Positions 1 through 8,539 of a stretch of 64,000 bases of DNA are shown here, piece by piece. The notes beneath the pieces were generated by a model that had not been told where the DNA came from, made no database searches, and was given only the letters and a program-made list of their open reading frames with translations. The stretch's first letter is position 1; the number at the start of each line of letters is the position of its first letter. A program made the translations under genes and the position numbers. The stretch is from positions 16,211-80,210 of the forward strand of contig JAYKXN010000258.1 in assembly GCA_037962975.1 (NCBI GenBank), read 5' to 3'. Source of the stretch: Clitoria ternatea (lineage: Eukaryota > Streptophyta > Magnoliopsida > Fabales > Fabaceae).

Positions 1-48
1 AAAGTTAACAGCGATTCTGTAACTGCCGTTAATTTCCTATTAAATGGG

Positions 49-65
49 CACGTGCAGGTCACGTG
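49..65 (+). promoter_or_regulatory. Pair of CACGTG G-boxes, copy 1
   Basis: CACGTG occurs at 49-54 and again at 60-65, 11 bp start to start, just upstream of a pyrimidine-rich stretch. In plants CACGTG is the core bound by bZIP and bHLH factors. Two so close together in very AT-rich surroundings suggest a captured promoter fragment. Activity is an inference; no TATA box at a fitting distance is obvious. Confidence 0.45.
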
Positions 66-1121
66 GTCTTTTTCCCTCCCATCATGGTTCTTTTATTTTC
101 ATTTCCCTCTTCTCCTAAATCCCTAACCCTTAATTTTTCCCATTTCCCTCTTATCTACCGCGTATCTCACTCTCTGTTCAGCACCTTTTCACTCTCTTCC
201 TCTCATCTCTTAATCCTTTCTCCCCATCGTGCCTTTGTTCACATGTACCTTCTTATAGTCCTTGTCGTACCTCCACTCGCTGCGCGACTGTGCCACCATG
301 GAAGAGTCCCAATGGTGAACCATCATGCCTTCAAACCACCACGCGTCTCATCTTCTCACTGTGACTAGCGTTCCACTGTAGCACCACTTCACTGTTACCA
401 TTGCCTCTAAAATTTGAAGCTTCAACATTTTTGCTTCTTCCATTTCACACTGAGTTTTATAAGGTTTTAATTTCTCATTTTGTTATTACTTATTTTTCTG
501 CTTCTGAAGTTTCTATATAGTTTCTGGGTTAGTCTTTCTTTTGTTGCAGTGATTTATGATTTTTGGGTTCTATTTTTGCTTCTGTTTATGCACTTTTACA
601 GTTTCTGTTTATGTGCTTTTACAGTATAAAAGAAAATCATGATTTCCTTCTGTCCAACAGTCTTCGCTGCTCTATTTTTTGTTCTACCATCATATGCTTG
701 ATTTAGCATTTATCATTGGTTTTGGCTGGCTGCTCACCATATTGTAGAAGGATCCATATTTCTATTAAAGTTACTATTGTGAAACTGGATTAGTGTATCA
801 ATCTTTTTTTTTTTGTTATGTTTGATGGATTTAGATCATTGAAAGCATTTGGATCGACAAATTTTTCCATGATTCCTAATGGTAGTTCCCTTGGATTCAT
901 GGTTACATCCTTTATTTGGTGTTTGTTCGAGCATGAAGATATGGTGTTTGATAACAGTTCTATGATGATTCATTGGTTCTGGTTCAGTTTTAGACTTTGT
1001 TTTTAGCCTATATTTTTCTTGAACACCAACTGTTTTGTGAAATGCCTTTTTGTTGTTTTGCTTCTAATTTTGTTTTCTCTTATTTTATCCCAGCATCAGT
1101 TTTGTTCAATGTTGATGGCAG
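66..1121 (+). other. Captured leader-like and intron-like DNA upstream of the VHA-a exons
   Basis: About 66-360 is strongly CT-rich on the plus strand, as many plant 5' leaders are. About 400-1121 is T-rich and looks like intron DNA, ending in a pyrimidine tract and an AG acceptor at 1120-1121 directly before the first recognisable VHA-a exon. A 22-23 bp unit with the core CTGTTTATG is tandemly repeated at 580-601 and 602-624. I recognise no protein domain. Short open frames here are not conserved between the three copies: a stop at about 1003-1005 in copy 1 is absent from the other two. The DNA could be the donor VHA-a gene's own leader and intron, or come from a second gene; sequence alone does not decide. 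Confidence 0.45.
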
Positions 1122-1996
1122 AAACTTAGAGATATATTAAAAATGGCTTTTGGTGGATGCTATGTTGTTTTGATGATGACACTCTTCTCAATCTATACGG
1201 GGTTCATATATAATGAATTCTTCTCTGTTCCATTTGAACTGTTTGGACCATCAGCCTATGGATGTCGTGATACTTCATGCAGGTGGTTACTAATATAATT
1301 TATTCAAAGTATTGATTGTCTTTTATGCTTGCTGGTCACCTTATATATGTGCGTAATATTTATTATTTCATCCTTAGGGATGCTTCCACCATAGGCTTAA
1401 TAAAAGTACGTGACGCTTACCCGTTTGGTGTGGATCCTAAATGGTATGGTACTCGGAGTGAACTGCCATTTCTTAACTCCTTAAAGATGAAGATGTCAAT
1501 TCTACTAGGAGTATCTCAAATGAATCTTAGAATTATAATGAGTTACTATAATGCAAAATACTTTGAAAACAACAGAAATGTATGGTAATAGCAAAAGTAC
1601 AACATTAGTTGAATGTGGTTTGTGGTTTGTTGTTTATAGTGTTCACTATTCATTGTATGCTTTTCTAATGTTGCTTCAGGTACCCGTTTGTTCCCCAGAT
1701 GAAGTGGTGCACTAGATCAAAGGCTGACCTGTATCATGTGATGATATACATGTTCCTAAGTCCAACTGATGATTTAGGTGAAAACCAGCTTTTTGTTGGC
1801 CAACAGTTCCTTTAAGTAAGAAATTTCAACTTTGATTTGGATCCATTTTTCTATTTAAAAATACTGAACAGAAGCCATATCACATCTGAACTCTCCACTG
1901 TTTCATTGTTGTTAGGTCGTGTTACTACTGTTGGCACTTGTTGTTGTACCATGGATGTTATTACCAAAGCCCTTTCTGTTGAAGAAGCAACATCGA
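1122..1996 (+). pseudogene. V-type H+-ATPase subunit a (VHA-a) fragment, four exons, copy 1
   Basis: Subunit a is the large membrane subunit of the V-ATPase Vo sector that forms the proton half-channels in vacuolar and trans-Golgi membranes. Four exons can be read. Exon 1 (1122-1282) starts KLRDILKMAFGG and includes LFSIYTGFIYNEFFSVPFE. Exon 2 (1378-1584) includes GLIKVRDAYPFGVDP and PFLNSLKMKMSILLGV. Exon 3 (1680-1815) includes KADLYHVMIYMFLSPTDD. Exon 4 (1916 to about 1996) reads VLLLLALVVVPWMLLPKPF. Introns at 1283-1377, 1585-1679 and 1816-1915 begin GT and end AG, and phases match across them. Defects: exon 3 joins FVPQM directly to KWC, dropping about 16 residues of a membrane segment found in full-length plant proteins; it ends GQQFL followed by TAA; similarity stops after KKQHR. 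The piece covers roughly a fifth to a quarter of an approximately 820-residue protein. It lacks the N-terminal domain and the conserved C-terminal membrane helices, so it is non-functional as VHA-a. Confidence 0.88.
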
Positions 1997-2485
1997 GAAT
2001 TATACTCTAAAATATCATTTTTATCTTTTTGGCTTCTATTCATTTTCATTAAATTCCCTCCTAATTTGTATTACTATTATGGGCCCTCAGGTAAGTAGTT
2101 AAAAGGGTCCGATACTTGCTATTATGTGAATTTTGGTTTCAATTAATTAAAACGCAATATGGATATGGGCATGTTGTTTCTCCTCTTCAAGTAGGTGATG
2201 TCTGAGTTTGATAAAGAATGTTCTCTAATAAATTTGTTATTCTATGGATGACTCTTTGAAGTAGTTTTTTTAGGCAAGAAGAACCCATACATGAGTGAAA
2301 TTAAAGTAATGATAATGTACAATTTTAATCATTACACATTTAATTAGTAGGAACTCATAAAAGGGTAAAAACTTATGTGCAGCAATATATATTACATAAA
2401 TGATAATTCAGACAAGAGGAGTTGGACTTCCATATTTGGAGCATATTGCATATTTGGAATTTAGTTTTTATTTAAAACATCAATC

Positions 2486-2522
<37 letters not shown>

Positions 2523-2911
2523 TTTAGTTTATTTATTTATTTTCAAAGATATGCACTAGAGAGAAAGAATTATAGTATTTGAGTAAAAGTTTATTAGCAT
2601 TTTTTTCTACTTCATTCCATATTAAAAGTTTAAGGATACCATTGGCAATTCTATAATTTTTCTGAGTTGGTTGTCAAAATATAGAGATACACATAAGATT
2701 TTAGTATATTACAGATATTTGTATATATCTTGCATGACATTACCATTTTACAAAAAGACCAATTAAAATAAAAAGGAGACATTTGTATACATCTTGCATG
2801 AATTGATGATATGAATTTCTATTCTTCTCACTTCATGAATTGATGGCCCTTATTTGTGGCATTTAAGAATGGTTAATATATATATTAATTTTTTTTTACT
2901 TTAGTTAATAG
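1997..2911. other. AT-rich interior of the CACTA element, no gene seen
   Basis: No conserved coding is visible. The stretch contains a TA microsatellite at 2489-2521 and otherwise unique AT-rich DNA. It is present only in copy 1, because the other two element copies break off at the equivalent of about 1900. Confidence 0.6.
2489..2521. repeat. TA microsatellite in the CACTA interior
   Basis: About 16 uninterrupted AT dinucleotides. A short open frame running through it (a run of alternating Tyr and Ile) is a by-product of the repeat. Confidence 0.9.
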
Positions 2912-3084
2912 ATTAGTGGCGGTTTCTGTTGGAATACTGGTGGGTTAAAAAACCGATGTTAAAATTATTCCTGGCAGGATGTTTAGCGGTAGTTTTACAA
3001 CCGCCGATAATTATTTTGGTTGCGGTTAAAACTGCTGCTAGTGCACGTTTAAAACCGCCACTAATTCCTGGTTTTCTTGTAGTG
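2912..3084 (-). repeat. Right terminal and subterminal repeat region of the CACTA element
   Basis: The terminus on the minus strand is CACTACAAGAAAA. ATTAGTGGCGGTTT at 2912-2925 is repeated in perfect inverted form at 3052-3065, and further ACCGCC or GCGGT motifs lie near 2995-3005 and 3022-3026. Clustered short subterminal motifs in both orientations are typical of CACTA elements, where transposase binds. The left end at 26839 shares CACTAYAAGAAA and GGCGGTTT. Confidence 0.8.
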
Positions 3085-3087
3085 AGG
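3085..3087. other. Right-hand 3-bp target site duplication (agg)
   Basis: agg directly follows the right CACTA terminus, and the same agg directly precedes the left terminus of the other copies (26836-26838 and 58505-58507). Three-base target duplications are the rule for CACTA elements. Removing the element plus one agg restores tgtgtaggctatgatgag, which occurs uninterrupted in neighbouring satellite A monomers, for example near 4032. Confidence 0.8.
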
Positions 3088-3261
3088 CTATGATGAGTGA
3101 CACCCCTATTTAGAGTAAAAAAGAAAGGACTTCATTTTCTTATTTTTGAAGAGTAATATAGAGAACCATTTTTAAAAAGTTTAATACGTAGTTAATCTTA
3201 ATGTTTTATAAGTTTGGCTTTTTCTTAAACCTATTAAATGTTATTATTATGTTCTTTACTC

Positions 3262-3266
<5 letters not shown>

Positions 3267-3295
<29 letters not shown>
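3267..3295. repeat. TA microsatellite in the first satellite A monomer
   Basis: An uninterrupted TA tract. Its position within the monomer is shared with the tracts at 4212-4243, about 5160-5175, about 6104-6117, about 7040-7050 and about 7974-7985, while the lengths differ. Confidence 0.85.
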
Positions 3296-3298
<3 letters not shown>

Positions 3299-4208
3299 GT
3301 GTATGCACATTAATAATTCATTTTCAAATCCATATTTTAAAATTTAGGGTAAAGTTTTTGACATAGTAAAGTAACATATAAATGATGGATTTGTAAATCA
3401 ATTATACATATACATACATAAAGAGATATGATTCTCAAATATCTCTTAATATTTGTTCATATAAGACTCATTTTTAAATACTTATTATTTAAATTTAATA
3501 ATTCTAACATTCTAAAATTAGCCATCCAAATATTGTCTAAGGCTTAGCTCTTCAATGCTAAAAATAAAATTCAAACTTAATGAAGTTTCAATATGCTTGT
3601 GAGTTCAAGTATTCTTTGAAACCCCTGAAAATTTTATTTAGGAATTAATTATATGATGGAAACTAATAGATAAAGCATTTTTTAAGCTTGTATAGTCCAT
3701 TTAAATGTTAATTTTGAGCTCAAATTATGTTGAGTTATGATCCTTTAAAGCTCAATTTGGATATTATTTGTTCATTAATATGCCGGTACTGACACATCTT
3801 TGAAATCTAAAAACAAAACATATAGAATAATAACTTTATAATTTTAAAATATTATAAAATTAAAAATGGTTATGGTAATTGTTTTTATAATTTTACTACT
3901 TACATTTTTGAAATCATAGTGACCTCGTAGACATTATAAATATAGCTAAATAGACTTGATAAGTAAATCTTAGAATAATTTAACTAAAAGAAAAATATGG
4001 TTATGTTGTAAGGCAATGTAGACCACATGTGTGTAGGCTATGATGAGTAACACCCTTATTTATAGTAAAATAGAAAGGACTTTATTTTCTTGTTTTTGAA
4101 GAGTATAATAGGGAACCATTTTTAAAAAGTTTAATATGTACTTAATCTTAATGTTTTATAAGTATGGCTTCTTCTTAAGCCTATTAAAAGTTATTATTAT
4201 GTTCTTTA

Positions 4209-4211
<3 letters not shown>

Positions 4212-4243
<32 letters not shown>
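4212..4243. repeat. Long TA microsatellite in a satellite A monomer
   Basis: An uninterrupted AT dinucleotide tract. The matching tract in the second 31.69-kb unit (35907-35922) is 16 bp shorter, the largest length difference in this part of the duplication. Confidence 0.9.
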
Positions 4244-4246
<3 letters not shown>

Positions 4247-7200
4247 TGTATGCACATTAATAATTCATTTTAAATTAATATTTTAAAATTTAGGGTAAAG
4301 TTTTTGACATAGTAAAGTAACATAAAAATAATTGATTTACAAATCAATTATACATATACATACATGAATAGATATGATTCTTAGATATCTCTAAATATTT
4401 GTTCACATAAGACTCGTTTTGTAAATACTTATTATTTGAATTCTAACATTCTAAAATTAGTCATCCAAATATACTATAAGGTTTAGCTCTTCAATGCTAA
4501 AAATTAAATTCAAACTTCAATAAGAAATTGTCAATATGATTGTGAGTTAAAGAATTCTTTGAAACCCCAAAAAAGTTTATTTAGGAATAACTTGTTTGAT
4601 GAAAACTAATACGTGAAGCATTTTCAAAGCTTGTGTAGTCCATTTAAATGCTAATATTGAGCTCAAATTATGTTCATTTATGATCTTTTAAAGCTTAATT
4701 TAGATATTGTTTGTTCCTTAATATGTCGGTATTGACCCATCTTTGAAATCTAAAAACAAATCATATAGAATAACAACTTAATAATTTTAAAATATTATAA
4801 AATTAAAATTAAAATAGTTATGGTAATTGTTTTTATAATTTTACTAGTTGCATTTTTGAAATCATAGTGACCTAATATACATTATAAATATAGCTAAATA
4901 GACTTGATAAGCAAACCTTAGGACAATTTCACTTAAAGCAAAAATATGGTTGTGTTGTGAGGCAATGTTGACCACGTATGTGTGGCATATGATGAGTGAC
5001 ACCCCTATTTAGAGTAAAAAAGAAAGGACTTCATTTTCTTGTTTTTGAAGAGTAATATAGAGAACCAGTTTTAAAAAGTTTAATATGTAGTTAATCTTAA
5101 ACTTTTATAAGTTTGGCTTCTTCTTAAGCCTATTAAATGTTATTATTATATTCTTTACTTATATATATATATATAATATTTGTGTGTGTACACATTAATA
5201 TTCCATTTTTAAATCAATATTTTAAAATTTAGGGTAAAGTTTTTGACATAGTAAAGTAACATATAAATGATGGATTTGCAAATCAATTATACATATACAT
5301 ACATGGATAGATATGATTCTCAAAAATCTCTTAATACTTGTTCACATAAGACTAATTTTGTAAATACTTATTATTTGAATCTAATAATTCTAACATTCTA
5401 AAATTAGCCATCCAAATATACTCTAAGGTTTAACTCTTCAATGCTAAAAATCAAATTAAAACTTCAATAAGAAATTTTCAATATGATTATAAGTTCAAGA
5501 ATTCTTTGAAACACCAGAAAATTTTATTTAGGAATAACGTATTTGATGGAAACTAATACGTGAAGAATTTTTAAAGCTTGTGTAGTCCATTTAAATGCTA
5601 ATATTGAGCTCAAATTATGTTGAGTTATGATCTTTTAAAGCTTAATTTAGATATTGTTTGTTCCTTAATATGTCGGTACTGACCCATCTTTTAAATCTAA
5701 AAATAAACCATATAGAATAACAACTTAATAATTTTAAAATATTATAAAATTAAAAATATGTATGGTAATTGTTTTTATATTTGTACTAGTTACATTTTTG
5801 AAATCATAGTGACCTAATAGATATTATAAATATAGCTAAATAGACATGATAAACAAACCTTAGGACAATTTCACTAAAAGGAAAAGTATGGTTGTGTTGT
5901 GATGCAATGTTGACCACGTATGTGTAGGATATGATGAGTGACACCCCTATTTAGAGTAAAAAAGAGAGGACTTCATTTTCTTATTTTTGAAGAGTAATAT
6001 AGAGAACCATTTTTAAAAAGTTTAATATGTAGTTAATCTTAAAGTTTTATAAGTTTGACTTCTTCTTAAACCTATTAAATGTTATTATTATGTTCTTTAC
6101 CCTTATATATATATATATTTGTGTGTGTATAGATTAATAATTCATTTTTAAATCATTATTCTAAAATTTAGGGTAAAGGTTTTGATATAGTAAATTAACA
6201 TAAAAATGATGGATTTGCAAATCAATTATACATATACATACATGAATAGTTATGATTCTCATATATCTCTTAATATTTTTTCACATAAAACTAATTTTGT
6301 AAATACATATTATTTGAATTTAATAATTTTAACATTCTAAAATTAGTCATCCAAATATACTCTAAGGTTTAGCTCTTTAATGGTAAAAATCAAATTCAAA
6401 CTTCAATAACAATTTTTCATAATGATTGTTAGTTAAAGAATTATTTGAAACCCCATGAAATTTTATTTAAGAATTACTTATTTGATGGAAACAAATAGAT
6501 GAAGCATTTTCAAAGCTTGTGTAGTCCATTTAAATGCTAATTTTGAGCTTAAATTATGTTGAGTTATGATCTTTTAAAGCTTAATTTAGATATAATTTGT
6601 TCCTTGATATGTCGGTATGACTCATCTTCGAAATCTAAAAACAAAAATATAGAATAAGAACTTAATATTTTAAAATATTATAAAGTTAAAAATAATTATG
6701 GTAATTATTTTTATAATTATACTAGTTATATTTTGGAAATCATAGTGACCTAATAGACATTATAAATTTAGCTAAGTAGACTTGATAAGCAAACCATAGG
6801 ACAATTTCACTGAAAGAAAAAATATGATTGTGTTGTGAGGCAATGTTGACCACATATGTGTAGGTTATGATGACTGACACAACTATTTAGAGTGAAAAAG
6901 AAAAGACTTCATTTTCTTGTTTTTGAAGAGTAATATAGAGAAACATTTTTTAAAAGTTTAATATATAGTTAAGCTTAATGTTTTATAAGTTTGACTTCTT
7001 CTTAAACCTATTCAATGTTATTATTATGTTCTTTACTCTTATATATATATATTTATATATGTTTGTGTGTGTACACATTAATAATTCATTTGTAAATCAA
7101 TGTTTTAGACTTTAAGGTAAAGTTTTTGACATAGTAAATTTGCAAATCAGTTATAGATATAGATACGTGACTAGATATGATTCTCAGATATATCTTAATA

Positions 7201-8539
7201 TTTCTTCACATAAGACTTGTTTTGTAAATACTTATTATTTGAATTTAATAATTCTAATATTCTAAAATTAGCCATCAAAATATACTCTAAGTTTTAGCTC
7301 TTCAGTGCTAAAAATCAAATTCAAACTTCAATAACAAATTTTCAATATGGTTCTGAGTTCAAGAATTCTTTGAAACCCCTGGAAATTTTATTTAGAAATT
7401 ACTTATTTGATGGAAACTAATAGATGAAGCATTTTCAAAGCTTGTGTAGTCCACTTAAATGCTAATTTTGAGCTCAAATTATCTTGAGTTATGATCTTTT
7501 AAAGCTCAATTTAGATATTGTTTATTCCTTAATATGTCAGTACTGACTCATCTTTGAAATCTAAAAACAAAACATATAAAACAACAACTTAATAATTTTA
7601 AAATATTATAAAGTTAAAATTAAAAATAGTTATCGTAATTATTTTTATAATTATACTAGTTATATTTTTGAAATCATAGTGACCTAATAAACATTATAAA
7701 TTTAGCTAAATAGACTTCATAAGCAAACCTTAGGACAATTTCACTGAAAGAAACAATATGGTTATGTTGTGAGGCAATGTTGACAACATATGTGTAGGCT
7801 ATGATGAGTAGCACCCGTATTTAGAGTAAAAAAGAAAGGACTCAATTTTCTTATTTTTGAAGAATAATATAGAAAACCATTTTTAAAAAGTTAAATATGT
7901 AGTTAATCTTAATGTTTATAAGTTTGATTTCTTCTTAAACCTATTAAATGTTATTATTATGTTCTTTGCTCATATATATATATATGTGTGTGTGTGTGTG
8001 TACACACTAATAATTCATTTTTGAATCAATGTTTTAAAATATAGGGTAAAGATTTTGACATATTAAACTTGTCAATTAATCTTAGTATACTTTTAAAATT
8101 TCATTGAGTAACAAAGAAGAAAGATCAATGATTATTACATTTTCCACTAATATAAAAAGTATCAAGATTAATTAATAAAAGTATGTGTTGAAAAACATAA
8201 TCAATGCACATTGTAAATTGAAAGAAGTCATATAAAAATTAACATGAAAAATTCTAAAACACATGTCACAAAAAGGATAAGAGAAAATACATTAAAAATT
8301 AAGGAAAACTAAAATATATTATTTATATTATTAATTAATATTAATATATTTTAAATTAAATGCATCAACTAAGAATAATATTTATAAAAATAATAACATA
8401 TAATTGATATCAAAGATGACTAAATCTATTTAAGAATGTTATTTATACAAATAATGATTCATTCATGTTATAAAATGACTAAAAAAAGTTACAGAGACTT
8501 CATAAATGGACACGCATGGATGCACGTACGCATGCACGA

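Larger units (their letters stand above)
1..3084 (+). mobile_element. Non-autonomous CACTA (En/Spm-type) transposon carrying VHA-a gene fragments, copy 1
   Basis: The right end at 3072-3084 reads TTTTCTTGTAGTG, the reverse complement of the plant CACTA signature CACTACAAGAAAA. It is followed by agg, and satellite A resumes at 3088. The left end is outside the window: position 1 aligns with 26929 of the downstream copy, whose CACTA end is at 26839, so about 90 bp are missing and the whole element should be near 3.17 kb. Inside are two G-boxes and a CT-rich leader (about 49-370), intron-like DNA (about 400-1121), VHA-a exon remnants (1122-1996), AT-rich filler (about 2000-2880) and a subterminal region with GGCGGTTT-type motifs (2912-3084). 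No transposase coding is visible, so movement would need a partner element. Keeping introns argues for DNA-level capture rather than retroposition. Confidence 0.85.
3085..8060. repeat. Satellite A array, block 1 (about 935-950 bp monomers)
   Basis: The landmark ctatgatgag, or its variant, recurs at 3088, 4038, 4986, 5929, 6865 and 7799, giving periods of 950, 948, 943, 936 and 934. The block holds five full monomers and a truncated sixth. Each monomer has a TA tract at the same place, about 180-250 bp after the landmark, often followed by GT repeats. Monomers differ by point changes and small indels. I see no gene; both strands are dense with stops. Confidence 0.93.

Noticed and set aside
119..132. 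Telomere-like ccctaaccctta
   Set aside because: Only about two imperfect units are present, inside the CT-rich leader. This is not an interstitial telomere; short telo-box-like motifs are common in plant leaders.
1122..1996. Intact V-ATPase subunit a gene
   Set aside because: Only a central portion is present, with an internal loss of about 16 codons, a terminal stop in exon 3, and no N-terminal domain or C-terminal helices.
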